Positions 27,302-35,485 of a stretch of DNA of 54,026 nt are shown one piece after another. This DNA is from CAYOWK01 sp964407665 (GTDB lineage Bacteria > Pseudomonadota > Alphaproteobacteria > Caulobacterales > Hyphomonadaceae): positions 1 to 54,026 of the forward strand of contig CAYOWK010000031.1 of NCBI GenBank assembly GCA_964407665.1, written 5' to 3'. Both the position numbers and the translations under genes were made by a program. How positions within the stretch are numbered: position 1 is the first letter of the stretch; the number at the start of each line of letters is the position of its first letter. The notes beneath the pieces were generated by a model, which saw only the letters and a list, made by a program, of their open reading frames with translations, ran no database searches and had not been told where the DNA came from.

Positions 27302-27377
27302 CGCCGGGCTTGCCCCGGCGTCCTGTCTGACCAATCTGGAGCCCTCCGGCTGGCGCTTGCCTGCCGGAGGCGCCTCC
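27302..27377 (+). terminator. Pair of hairpins between the lipoprotein and L,D-transpeptidase genes
   Basis: First: CGCCGGG (27302-27308) with CCCGGCG (27314-27320). Second: CTCCGGC (27344-27350) with GCCGGAG (27363-27369), extended by GGAG/CTCC. They could terminate the lipoprotein transcript; no U-tract is present. Confidence 0.45.
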
Positions 27378-27411
27378 ATGAAGGGCCTGGTCGAACCGAG
27401 GACATTGCATC

Positions 27412-28116
27412 ATGACCGTTGGGGCGAAACGCATATCCGGCAGCGCGATCCGCGCCCTCGCAATCGCGGCAAGTCTCGTCGGCGCCGCGTCCGTCGCGCC
27501 CGCCGCCTTCGCCGACGCCAAGGCGACACTCGACGAGGTTGATCCCGGCCAGCCCGTCTCGGAAATCAGCGTCGATCTCGCCGCCTGGGTCATCGCCACG
27601 AAAGACAATCTGGGCCGCCCGTTCGCCGTCATCGACAAGGCCGCAGCCCAGGTGCTCGTCTTCGACGGGAAGGGCCGCCTTCAGGGTCTGGCGCCCGTCC
27701 TCATCGGCTCCTCCGTGGGCGACCTCACAGCCCAGGGCGTCGTCGACCGCGAGCTGCGGGACATCCCGATGAACCACCGCACCACGCCCGCCGGCGGCTA
27801 TTACGGCGCCTATGGCCCGGCTGCAGGCGGCCAGCGCGTGCTGTGGGTTGATTTCGAAAGCGCCATCTCCATCCACCCGGTCAGCGACACCACCATCGGC
27901 GAGCAGCGCAAGAAGCGGCTCGCCTCGCCAACGGTGGAAGACAACCGCATCACGCACGGCTGCATCAACGTCTCGGAGACCTTCTACACAGGCCTCGTCC
28001 AGCCGGTCTTCGCCGAAAAGGGCGGGATGTTCTACATCCTGCCGGACTGGATGCCGGCGGAGGAGGCCTTTCCCGGCTTCAAGCCGCCAAATCTGGTCAT
28101 GGCCCAGCAACGCTGA
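27412..28116 (+). CDS. L,D-transpeptidase (YkuD-family catalytic domain)
   Basis: 234 aa. A signal peptide covers about residues 1-35, ending PAAFADA. The catalytic domain has SISIHP-like spacing (AISIHPVSDTTIGE) and the active-site motif THGCINVS with His182 and nucleophile Cys184. Such enzymes cross-link peptidoglycan or attach proteins to it in the periplasm, though YkuD members of this short form are often of unknown specificity. ATG 27412 is used. It follows an Lpp-like lipoprotein gene on the same strand. Confidence 0.85.
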   Translation: MTVGAKRISGSAIRALAIAASLVGAASVAPAAFADAKATLDEVDPGQPVSEISVDLAAWVIATKDNLGRPFAVIDKAAAQVLVFDGKGRLQGLAPVLIGSSVGDLTAQGVVDRELRDIPMNHRTTPAGGYYGAYGPAAGGQRVLWVDFESAISIHPVSDTTIGEQRKKRLASPTVEDNRITHGCINVSETFYTGLVQPVFAEKGGMFYILPDWMPAEEAFPGFKPPNLVMAQQR

Positions 28117-28191
28117 CTCGCCTCGCGTCAGGGCGTGAACTCTTCCGCGAACCATGCCAGCGTCACGGCATAGCGTAAGAGGAAACCGCGC

Positions 28192-28974
28192 ATGCAGATC
28201 GACAGCTCCATCTCCGCCATCGTCACGGGCGGCGCCTCCGGCCTCGGCCAGGCGACGGTCCGCGCCCTGCGCGCCCATGGCGCAAAGGTCGCCATCTTCG
28301 ACATGAACGAGGCGGCAGGGCAGGCCGAGGCCGAAGCCTCCGGCGCGCTGTTCTGCAAGGTGAACGTCACCGACGAAGCGTCCGTCCTCGAGGGCTTCGC
28401 GAAGGCCCGCGCCGCCCACGGCCAGGAACGCGTACTGGTCTGCTGCGCCGGCACCGGCGTCGGCGCCAAGACCGCCTCGCGCGCGAAGGATACCGGAGAG
28501 ATCAAGGCCCACTCGCTGGCCGCCTTCGAGAAGATCATCCAGATCAACCTGATCGGCACCTTCCGCTGCGTGGCCCATGCCTCCGCCGGAATGCTCTCGC
28601 TCGATCCGATGGCGGACGGCGATCGCGGCGCCATCGTCTGCACCGCCTCCATCGCCGCCGAGGACGGCCAGATCGGGCAGGCCGCCTATGCTGCCTCCAA
28701 GGGCGGCGTGGTCGGCATGACCCTCCCCATCGCCCGCGACCTCTCCTCCGAAGGCGTCCGCATCAACACGATCATGCCGGGCCTGTTCAACACGCCGCTG
28801 CTGGCCAGCCTGCCGGACAATGTGAAGGCCGCGCTGTCGGCGGGCGTGCCCTACCCGAAGCGCCTCGGCGAGCCGGCCGAATATGCCGCGCTGGCGATGG
28901 AGATGATCCGCAACGGCTATTTCAACGGCGAGTGCGTCCGCCTCGACGGCGCCCTGCGCATGGCGCCGCGCTAG
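28192..28974 (+). CDS. Short-chain dehydrogenase/reductase
   Basis: 260 aa SDR with the cofactor motif TGGASGLG (residues 12-19), NAG-equivalent CCAGTGVG, catalytic Ser in CTASIAAEDGQ, and YAASK with the catalytic Tyr and Lys. Overall layout resembles type-2 3-hydroxyacyl-CoA dehydrogenases (HSD17B10-like), so a role in fatty-acid or branched-chain degradation is likely but not certain. The acidic residue after strand 2 (IFDMNEA) favours NAD. It is followed by a hairpin and the hydroxyacid dehydrogenase gene. Confidence 0.88.
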   Translation: MQIDSSISAIVTGGASGLGQATVRALRAHGAKVAIFDMNEAAGQAEAEASGALFCKVNVTDEASVLEGFAKARAAHGQERVLVCCAGTGVGAKTASRAKDTGEIKAHSLAAFEKIIQINLIGTFRCVAHASAGMLSLDPMADGDRGAIVCTASIAAEDGQIGQAAYAASKGGVVGMTLPIARDLSSEGVRINTIMPGLFNTPLLASLPDNVKAALSAGVPYPKRLGEPAEYAALAMEMIRNGYFNGECVRLDGALRMAPR

Positions 28975-29030
28975 CCGGTCGCCGCAAGCGGAACCTGCAG
29001 GTTGTGATCCTGAGGCCCCGAGCCTAGTCT

Positions 29031-29059
29031 TCCCCCGGGCGCCATTCGCACCCGGGGGA
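29031..29059 (+). promoter_or_regulatory. Hairpin overlapping the ribosome binding site of the next gene
   Basis: TCCCCCGGGCGC (29031-29042) pairs with GCACCCGGGGGA (29048-29059) over 12 bp with one G-U pair and a 5-nt loop. The 3' arm contains GGGGGA, the start of the likely Shine-Dalgarno for the GTG at 29067. It could terminate the upstream SDR transcript or hide the ribosome site. Confidence 0.5.
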
Positions 29060-29066
29060 GAGACAC

Positions 29067-30278
29067 GTGGGTGACACAGCGGCCACGCGCCGGCGCTTCT
29101 TGCGTTACCTTGCCGCTTCGCCGCTCGCCTCCCTCGCCGGTTCCGGTCCGGCCTGGGCGCAGCAGCGCATTGCGTCCGACATCATCAGCGCAGGCGACGT
29201 CCTCAACGTCTTCGAACTCGAAACCATCGCCAGACGCACTGTGCCGCCGGCGCATTTCGGCTATCTCTCCGGGGGCGTCCTCGACGACCGCACGCTCCAG
29301 TCCAACCGGGACGCCTTCAATGCGTGGGGCCTGCGCGCACGCCGCCTCATCGACGTCAGCCGGGTCGATCTTTCCACCACCCTGTTCGGCAAGACACTCG
29401 GCTCGCCGGTCATCCTGTCGCCCGTGTCGAGCCAGCGCGCCTTCCACGCCGAGGGGGAAGCCGCCGTCGCGCGCGCAGCCGGCAAGCGCAAGGCGCTGCA
29501 GATCCTGTCCGGCCTGACGACGGTCTCGCTTGAAGAGGTGATGAGCGCGCATGGCGGGGAAGTGTGGCAGCAGCTCTATACTACCAACCGTCCGGAAGAT
29601 GTCGGCCTGAAAATCGTAAGGCGCGCCGATGCGGCGGATGCGGGCGCCATTGTGCTCACCGTCGATCTTACAGGCGGCGGCATGCGCCGCGAGACGCAGG
29701 CCCTCGGCGCGCGCGCCGACACCCGCGAATGCTCGACCTGTCACCGGCAGGGCGGCGGCTATGATTTCTCGCGAAAGAGAATGTTCGACGGCATCGACAC
29801 GGCCGGCCTTTTCTCGCCGAACAGTTCCGCGCTGACCTGGGACTACATCGCCCGTCTTCGCGACACGACAGACAAGCGCCTGCTCATCAAGGGCGTGATG
29901 ACGGCAGAAGACGCCGAGATCGCCGTGAAGCGCGGCCTCGACGGCATCATCATCTCCAACCATGGCGGGCGCGCGGAAGAAAGCCTTGTCGGCACGCTCG
30001 ACGTGCTGCCGGAGATCGCCGCCGCCGTGAACACGCGCATGCCGATCCTGATCGACGGCGGCATCCGGCGCGGCACGGACGTGTTCAAGGCGCTCGCTCT
30101 TGGCGCAGCCGCCGTTTGCATCGGGCGCCCCTATGTCTGGGGTCTCGGCGCGTTTGGCGAGGAGGGCGTTGCAGCCGCGCTGCGCCTGATCGACGAGGAG
30201 CTGGCCGCAACCATGCGCCAGACCGGCGTCACCCGCATCGCCGGCATCACCTCACAGAGCCTGTCAAAGCTGGGCTGA
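29067..30278 (+). CDS. Tat-exported FMN-dependent alpha-hydroxy-acid dehydrogenase with a CxxCH motif
   Basis: 403 aa, GTG start. The N-terminus TRRRFLRYLAASPLASLAGS is a twin-arginine signal ending near AWAQ. The barrel carries the family residues: Tyr in WQQLYTTN, Lys275 in LIKGVMTAEDA, His299/Arg302 in ISNHGGR, and IDGGIRRGTDVFKALALGA for FMN phosphate. In the usual variable loop lies ECSTCHRQGGG (Cys222, Cys225, His226), a haem c attachment motif not found in classical lactate oxidases. This suggests a periplasmic enzyme that may feed electrons to a haem, but a structural or metal-binding Cys pair is possible. Substrate unknown. Confidence 0.85.
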   Translation: MGDTAATRRRFLRYLAASPLASLAGSGPAWAQQRIASDIISAGDVLNVFELETIARRTVPPAHFGYLSGGVLDDRTLQSNRDAFNAWGLRARRLIDVSRVDLSTTLFGKTLGSPVILSPVSSQRAFHAEGEAAVARAAGKRKALQILSGLTTVSLEEVMSAHGGEVWQQLYTTNRPEDVGLKIVRRADAADAGAIVLTVDLTGGGMRRETQALGARADTRECSTCHRQGGGYDFSRKRMFDGIDTAGLFSPNSSALTWDYIARLRDTTDKRLLIKGVMTAEDAEIAVKRGLDGIIISNHGGRAEESLVGTLDVLPEIAAAVNTRMPILIDGGIRRGTDVFKALALGAAAVCIGRPYVWGLGAFGEEGVAAALRLIDEELAATMRQTGVTRIAGITSQSLSKLG

Positions 30279-30288
30279 GCAAAAAACC

Positions 30289-30690
30289 TCACTGACCCGG
30301 ATAGCGTGGAAAAGCGGGCAGGGTGTGGATGTGCTCCGCCCAGCCGATCCGCTCCGACGTCTGCACCACGGCCTGCGGCGGCAGGATCCGGTCCGGCTCG
30401 TCCAGCGTGGCGGTCTGCAGATCGATCATGCCGGGCAGGTAGGTCTCGCTGACATAGAACAGCCCCGTGCCACAGTCCGGGCAGAACGAGCGCAGGCCAT
30501 GCTCCGACGACGCCCGCTCCTTGGGCTGGCCCTTCGCCACCCGCACCTCGCCCTGCCGGTAGACCGCCCACGCCACCATCGGCGCGCCCGCCGACCGCCG
30601 GCAGTCCGTACAGCAGCAGATCGCGTGCCGCTGCGGCGTCTCCTCCGCCTCATACCGCACCGCCCCGCAATGGCATCCACCTGTCAGCAT
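30289..30690 (-). CDS. GFA-family zinc protein
   Basis: 133 aa of the glutathione-dependent formaldehyde-activating enzyme fold. Zinc-binding cysteines are visible in GGCHCGAVRYE, HAICCCTDCRRSAG and FCPDCGTGLFY. Despite the name, most single-domain members are not shown to act on formaldehyde; the fold (Mss4-like) mainly implies two zinc sites. The 3' end lies 10 bp from the convergent hydroxyacid dehydrogenase stop. Confidence 0.88.
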   Translation of the reverse strand: MLTGGCHCGAVRYEAEETPQRHAICCCTDCRRSAGAPMVAWAVYRQGEVRVAKGQPKERASSEHGLRSFCPDCGTGLFYVSETYLPGMIDLQTATLDEPDRILPPQAVVQTSERIGWAEHIHTLPAFPRYPGQ

Positions 30691-30799
30691 GTCGCCTCTC
30701 CCGTTTCCCGACAGAATGGACGAACGCCGCCGTTCGGCCCAGAACCATTCCGCCAGCTGGTGACACAGGGCTGGCAGCAGCCTTTACGGAGCACGCCCC

Positions 30800-31219
30800 A
30801 TGGCCACCACCATCCTCTACCGCTCCATCGACGGCACGGAGGCCGCCCTTGGCACGGTGATCGACGGCCCGTCCGGCTCCCATTCGGTGATCGCCGACCG
30901 GCCGCCGGGCAAGGATGGCGGGAAGGGCATGGGCTTCAACGGCGGCCAGCTGCTGGCCTTCGCCATCGGCGGCTGCTTCGCCAATGATCTCCGGTCAACG
31001 GCCCATGCCGCGGGCGCCGAAATCCGCTCCCTGACCATCGAGGTGACGCTGGAATTCGGCGGCGCCCCGCGCGTCGTCACCTCCGCCCGGATGACGCCCC
31101 GGCTGGAGATGGCCGACGGCTCGGACGGCGCCGCCCTCATCGCCCACGCCCGCGAGGTCTCCGTCATCCGCAATTCGGTGCAGGCGGGGTTCGCCGTCGA
31201 GATGGGCGATCCCGCGTAA
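30800..31219 (+). CDS. OsmC-family protein
   Basis: 139 aa. The resolving/peroxidatic Cys region is AFAIGGCFANDLRSTA; only this one of the two typical OsmC/Ohr cysteines is obvious, so peroxide reduction is not assured. The C-terminal beta strand-helix (EVTLEFGGAPRVVTSARM) fits the fold. OsmC proteins detoxify organic hydroperoxides in the cytoplasm. Monocistronic in appearance, ahead of the BrnT/BrnA pair. Confidence 0.8.
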   Translation: MATTILYRSIDGTEAALGTVIDGPSGSHSVIADRPPGKDGGKGMGFNGGQLLAFAIGGCFANDLRSTAHAAGAEIRSLTIEVTLEFGGAPRVVTSARMTPRLEMADGSDGAALIAHAREVSVIRNSVQAGFAVEMGDPA

Positions 31220-31297
31220 ATCCCCTTATGCGCGACGTGGCTCGCCAACCCTCCGCCCCCCGTGCAAAAAAGGCCGGAGGAGGCTTCAGAGGCGTGG

Positions 31298-31705
31298 ATG
31301 TTCGAGTGGGACGAGCGGGCAAGGCAGGACAATCTGTCCGACCACGGGGTGGACTTCGTCCGCGCCGCCCGGATGTTCGAATCCCCCGTTCTGGAGCGCG
31401 AGGACAACCGCCAGTTCATGGGCGAGAAGCGCCGCATCGCTATCGGCCATGTGAACGGCTACTTCCTGGTCGTCGTAACGGCCCTGCGCGGCCAGCGGCG
31501 GCGCATCGTGTCGGCCTGGCGGGCGAGTCCCGACGATGAGCGCCTCTATCGTGCGGCGGTCCCTCAAGCGGTGCCGCCAAATGCCGGACTACACCCTGGA
31601 AACCGCGCCCTCCCGCGCCAGTCTCGGCCCGGACTTCTGGTCCTCGGCAAGGCCGCTCTATCCCTCCCTCGGCCGCAAGGCGGTAAGGATACGCCTGGAT
31701 CCTGA
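31298..31705 (+). CDS. brnT: BrnT-family ribonuclease toxin with C-terminal extension
   Basis: 135 aa from ATG 31298 (MFEWDERARQDN). The first 85 residues are standard BrnT: FEWDERARQDNLSDHGVDF, IAIGHVNGYFLVVVT and RRRIVSAWRASPDDERLY, the RelE-like basic ribonuclease core. BrnT is usually about 90 aa and stops near the start of brnA. Here the frame continues another 45-50 residues through the first half of brnA, giving a 170-bp out-of-frame overlap. The extra residues (PQAVPPNAGLHPGNRALPRQ) look like translated overlap, not a domain; loss of the original stop is likely. Confidence 0.8.
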   Translation: MFEWDERARQDNLSDHGVDFVRAARMFESPVLEREDNRQFMGEKRRIAIGHVNGYFLVVVTALRGQRRRIVSAWRASPDDERLYRAAVPQAVPPNAGLHPGNRALPRQSRPGLLVLGKAALSLPRPQGGKDTPGS

Positions 31706-31817
31706 GGTGCTCGGCTGGTTCCAGTCCCCCGAAGGCGGCGGCGTCGACCAGATCAACACCGTCCTGCGCGCCCACGTCGAGGCCCAGCTCCACGAGCGCA
31801 AGAAGAAGGCGCGGTAG
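31536..31817 (+). CDS. brnA: BrnA-family antitoxin
   Basis: 93 aa. The C-terminal ribbon-helix-helix-like segment is typical of BrnA/DUF4415: KAVRIRLDPEVLGWFQSPEG followed by INTVLRAHVEAQ. The N-terminal part (SLKRCRQMPDYTLETAPSRA) would cover the toxin. ATG 31536 preserves the family-like lead-in to MPDYT; a shorter start at 31581 is possible. BrnA neutralises BrnT and represses the operon. Toxin-first order is normal for this system, but the long overlap is not. Confidence 0.85.
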   Translation: MSASIVRRSLKRCRQMPDYTLETAPSRASLGPDFWSSARPLYPSLGRKAVRIRLDPEVLGWFQSPEGGGVDQINTVLRAHVEAQLHERKKKAR

Positions 31818-31936
31818 GTCGCGCTACCCGTCACCCCTGACGGTGAAGTCCGGAAATATGATCCAGCCGCCCCTAGCCATCAGCCCGGAATTGCGGTGAC
31901 TTGCCCCCAACAACAGAAAATCACGGGGTAACGCGC

Positions 31937-33610
31937 ATGTCCGGTCTCATTCTCAACCGTCGTCTTATCCTGCAGACGGCCCTCGCCGGCGGCCTGCTGG
32001 CGGCGTGCTCCACCACCGGCGCCCGCGCCAACGCCAGCGGCATTGTCGAAACGTCCGCCGGCAAGGTGAAGGGAGCCTCCGAGCAGGGCGTCCACGTCTT
32101 CAAGGGCGTGCCCTACGGCGCTACCACCGCGCCGCCGCACCGCTTCATGGCGCCTCGCCCGGCCGTCGCCTGGGCCGGCGTGAAGGAAACCACAGCCTTC
32201 GGTCCCTACGCCCCCCAGGGCGCCTCGATGGCGCCGACGCCGGAGGTGACGCCCGACAACACCCTGGCCGATGCAACGCCGCGCCGCCTGATCAACAACT
32301 CCCCTGGCGGTTCGCCCAGCGAGGACTGTCTCTCCCTGAACGTCTGGACGCCGGGCCTCGACAATTCGAAGCGCCCGGTTCTGGTCTGGCTGCACGGCGG
32401 CGGCTTCTCGGCTGGGTCGGGCGCCTCGACCTGGTATGACGGCGTCAACATGGCCCGCAAGCAGGACGTGGTCGTCGTCACGATCAACCACCGCCTCAAC
32501 GTGTTCGGCTACCTCTATCTCGATGGCCTGCTCGGCGCCGACTACGCCGATTCCTCGATGGTCGGGCTGCTCGACTGCGTGCAGGCCCTGAAGTGGGTGA
32601 AGGAGAACATCGCGTCCTTCGGCGGCGACCCCTCGCGCGTTCTGATCTTCGGCGAATCCGGCGGCGGCCGAAAGGTGTCCTGCCTGCTGGCGACGCCCCC
32701 GGCGCAGGGCCTCTTCCACCGCGCGGTGGTGCAGTCCGGATCGCAGCTCACGGTCGACACGCAGGCAGTCGCGATGGAGCGGACCGAAAAGCTCCTGAAA
32801 GGTCTGGGGCTCGCAAAGTCCGACGCCTCGAAGCTGCTGCAGGCAGACCCCGCCGCCCTGCTGGCGCAGGTTCAGCAGGCCACGGCCGGAACCGGTCAGT
32901 TCCGCCCCGTCGTGGGCACGCCGTCCATGCCGGCGCACCCGTTCGACCCCGCCTCTCCCGCCATGTCCGCGAACGTGCCCATGATCATCGGCACGAACCG
33001 CACGGAGCAGTCGGTCTTCCTCGGCGGCAACGCAGCCATCGTAAATCTCAGCGACGCCGACCTCGCCCAGCGCCTGAAACCGTGGCTCCCGGAAAACCAG
33101 ATCGCGCCGGTCACCGCGATGTACAAGCGGCTCTATCCCGGCGCCCGCAACGACGAGATCCTCTACATGGCGGGCACGGATCGCGGCTACTTCCTCGACA
33201 GCACCATCCAGGCCGAGCGCAAGGCGGCGCAGGGCAGGGCTCCGGCCTTCTACTACGCCTTCTATCGCGAGACCCCCGTGGAGGGCGGCCGCTATCACGT
33301 GCCCCACGCCTCCGAGATCCCGTTCGTCTTCGGCAATCTCGACAAGGCGGTCTCCATCGGCGGCCAGCCGACACCCGCCGCGCAGAAGCTCGCCGACACG
33401 ATGAGCGCGGCCTGGGCCTCGTTCGCGCGGGATGGCGACCCCAATCATTCGGGCATGATCAACTGGCCGAAATACAACGGCCAGACCCGCCCCACGATGA
33501 TGCTGGATGAAACGGTCCGCGTGGAAAACGACCCGCGCAGCGAGCAGCGCAAGACGATGCTCTCCATCGGCTCCCAGCAATACCTCGGCCGCGAACTTAT
33601 GGGTGGGTGA
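31937..33610 (+). CDS. Type B carboxylesterase/lipase-family lipoprotein
   Basis: 557 aa from ATG 31937; LAGGLLAAC gives a lipoprotein signal with Cys24. The alpha/beta-hydrolase signatures are VWLHGGGFSAGSGAS (oxyanion hole), DPSRVLIFGESGGG with catalytic Ser241, and HASEIPFVFG with the likely catalytic His. The usual GESAGG is GESGGG here. Such enzymes hydrolyse carboxylic esters, often xenobiotics, at the envelope. The stop codon TGA shares bases with the first unit of a 78-bp tandem repeat that leads into the assembly gap. Confidence 0.9.
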   Translation: MSGLILNRRLILQTALAGGLLAACSTTGARANASGIVETSAGKVKGASEQGVHVFKGVPYGATTAPPHRFMAPRPAVAWAGVKETTAFGPYAPQGASMAPTPEVTPDNTLADATPRRLINNSPGGSPSEDCLSLNVWTPGLDNSKRPVLVWLHGGGFSAGSGASTWYDGVNMARKQDVVVVTINHRLNVFGYLYLDGLLGADYADSSMVGLLDCVQALKWVKENIASFGGDPSRVLIFGESGGGRKVSCLLATPPAQGLFHRAVVQSGSQLTVDTQAVAMERTEKLLKGLGLAKSDASKLLQADPAALLAQVQQATAGTGQFRPVVGTPSMPAHPFDPASPAMSANVPMIIGTNRTEQSVFLGGNAAIVNLSDADLAQRLKPWLPENQIAPVTAMYKRLYPGARNDEILYMAGTDRGYFLDSTIQAERKAAQGRAPAFYYAFYRETPVEGGRYHVPHASEIPFVFGNLDKAVSIGGQPTPAAQKLADTMSAAWASFARDGDPNHSGMINWPKYNGQTRPTMMLDETVRVENDPRSEQRKTMLSIGSQQYLGRELMGG

Positions 33611-33860
33611 GGAAGGGCGCCGAAGGCNNNNNNNNNNNNNNNNNNNNNNNNNNNNNNNNNNNNNNNNNNNNNNNNNNNNNNNNNNNNNNNNNNNNNNNNN
33701 NNNNNNNNNNNNNNNNNNNNNNNNNNNGCAAATCGCATCGCGATTTGACGGACGAACGCCGACGCGCCCCGCGCGGCGGCCGGGAAGAGGAAGGGCGCCG
33801 AAGGCGCAAATCGCATCGCGATTTGACGGACGAACGCCGACGCGCCCCGCGCGGCGGCCG
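33609..33860 (+). repeat. 78-bp tandem repeat interrupted by the assembly gap
   Basis: A unit beginning GAGGAAGGGCGCCGAAGGC and continuing GCAAATCGCATCGCGATTTG occurs as a 5' fragment (33609-33627), a partial copy after the gap (from 33728) and one further copy (33787-33860). The copies are offset by exactly 78 bp (GCAAATCG at 33728 and 33806). Each unit has two small hairpins, GCGCC-GAA-GGCGC and AAATCGC-ATC-GCGATTT. The left edge of the gap ends and its right edge begins at contiguous unit positions, so the gap probably holds a whole number of units. Confidence 0.85.
33628..33727. other. Assembly gap (100 N)
   Basis: Exactly 100 undetermined bases, the usual placeholder for a gap of unknown size, within the 78-bp tandem repeat. 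Confidence 0.99.
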
Positions 33861-33884
33861 CACGGGCGGTCCGGCGCATCGTCG

Positions 33885-34355
33885 TCAGACTATCTCGAAG
33901 ACCTCATACATCGGCCCCTGCGGCCCCGTGTGGCCGTTGGCGACCGCGACGACCCGGTTCAGCCAGTCATAGCGCGGATCGCTCGTCTCGAAGCGCGGCG
34001 TCGTGCGGATGTAGGTGTCCTCGTAGGGGGCGACCGCGCCGGCCTTGAACGCGGCGCGCGCTTCCTCCGTGCGCTGGTAGCTCAGCCCAGTATAGGACAT
34101 GGCGATCAGGGCGCCGTCATCGGTTTCCAGCGCCAGGCGGACATCGATCACCATCGACTTGTCGGACCGCCACGTCACCCAGTCGATCCCGTCACCCAGA
34201 ACCTTGCCCCGCAGACGCGCGCCCTCGAACCGCCCTCCATCCACCGGATAGATCCCCCGCCGCCCGAGCGGCACGGCGCCGATCTGCCGGGCCCGGTCGA
34301 AGGCCACATTCAGATGCATCGTCATCAGGTGTTCGGATTTCAGGTGCTCGATCAT
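33885..34355 (-). CDS. DUF3237-domain protein
   Basis: 156 aa from ATG 34355 (MIEHLKSEHL) with GAGAGA upstream; the frame stays open further but runs into repeat sequence. The DUF3237 layout is visible: MHLNVAFDRARQIGAVPLGR, IYPVDGGRFEGARLRGKVL, GDGIDWVTWRSD and YIRTTPRFET, ending WLNRVVAVANGH. The family adopts a small beta barrel and has no firm function. It converges on the carboxylesterase across the tandem repeat. Confidence 0.88.
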   Translation of the reverse strand: MIEHLKSEHLMTMHLNVAFDRARQIGAVPLGRRGIYPVDGGRFEGARLRGKVLGDGIDWVTWRSDKSMVIDVRLALETDDGALIAMSYTGLSYQRTEEARAAFKAGAVAPYEDTYIRTTPRFETSDPRYDWLNRVVAVANGHTGPQGPMYEVFEIV

Positions 34356-34500
34356 CGCGCTCTCTCGCTGGACAGGATCCACGCATGACCACAGACCGCT
34401 GACCCGCGCCAGATGCAATGGCCAGAGCCGTCCGGGATCATGCTCTCCATCGGCTCGCAGCGTATCGGCGGGCGCAAACGCATGGGGCTGACAGCGCCGG

Positions 34501-35262
34501 GTGTGGGACATGGCGCCCTTGTCTCCCACACTCAGACGCCGCTTCTGAAAGCGGACACGCAAGTGTCCGTGTTTCCCGCGTACGCGGGAAACCAGACTTA
34601 AAAGATTGACCCCACACACAATTTCCAAAGTCTGGAACCTCGCCATCGCGAGGAACGCGGCCTTGCAGGCCGCTTCGAGCAAAGAAAAATCGCCCATTTC
34701 ATCCCACAGCACTCAGACGCCCCTAGACTCCCCCTCGCGCCTGTCATGGGAGGGTTCGGTAGCGCTCCGAAGCCACACGAACGACAGGCGCCGGTCGGCG
34801 TGGCGGGAGACGCCCTGTCCGTCTGCAACTTCCGCCAGCTCCAGGCGGCTCATCCTGAGGAGCCATCACGGACACAGTCCGGGATGGCGTCTCGAAGGAC
34901 GGGCCGCCGGGCTTCGGGGCGAAGCAGGCGGTCGGGGGGGCGCCCCTGAAAATCTGGCTCCGGGTATGGAACCGGAGCGTCCAGAGGGATCGGAAGCCCT
35001 CTGCACGAGCGGTCCGGGATGTGGGAGTGGGTCTAAATACCGGGCGTGTCGCTCCGGCCTTCGCCTCGGCAAGGCGGGAGGACGGGACTACGGTCAAATC
35101 CTATCCTCACACCGGTCAGCAACCGACCTGCGGGGCGCGTGGGAACACGCACCGGCCAGCGGCGACGCTGGCAATTGTCTACCAATGGCGCGTTTCCACG
35201 CGCCCCGGCCTCCTGTCTTCAGGGGGAGAAGACAGCATCACGGACGGCGCCCGCGCCGGTCC
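34501..35262 (+). repeat. Complex repeat mosaic, copy A
   Basis: Non-coding DNA filling most of the 1.13-kb gap before the symporter. It shares the order and sequence of several blocks with 52374-53058: a hairpin block (34501-34600), an inverted CCAGACTT/AAGTCTGG pair (34592-34635), a GGCTCATCCTGAGGAGC block (34847-34905) and a strongly conserved terminal block (35132-35262). The terminal block has a 14-bp stem (GGGGCGCGTGGGAA with TTTCCACGCGCCCC) enclosing GCCAGCG-GCGA-CGCTGGC. Open frames across it have no protein features. Confidence 0.85.
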
Positions 35263-35307
35263 GAAGAAGATTTCGCGCGTGGGGTTACAGACGGCGCAAC
35301 GGGGGCC

Positions 35308-35329
35308 ACCTCCCCCGAGCGGGGGAGGT
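35308..35329 (+). repeat. Short GC palindrome (ACCTCCCCC/GGGGGAGGT)
   Basis: Nine-bp perfect arms around GAGC, in the stretch after the repeat mosaic. This CCTCCCCC-GGGGGAGG palindrome type is common between genes in alphaproteobacteria. The remaining sequence to 35485 shows no gene. Confidence 0.6.
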
Positions 35330-35485
35330 CGGCAGCGCGAAGCGCTGGCGGGTGGGGGTAACGGTGATTCAGCCACGTACTGCCGCCCGCGACAGAGGAA
35401 AGACCGCGCCCCCCCGCCTCTTACGGCAATTGGCATCTCCGCCAACCCTGCTAGCCTTGCGCACAACAACAAGGGGCCGGGCGGC

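Noticed and set aside
33609..33860. Possible CRISPR array in the 78-bp repeats
   Set aside because: The units are contiguous copies with no unique spacers, the unit is too long, and no cas gene is present.
35021..35485. N-terminal extension of the symporter by about 155 residues
   Set aside because: The extension is translated repeat mosaic; the start at 35486 has a ribosome site and gives a normal DAACS N-terminus.
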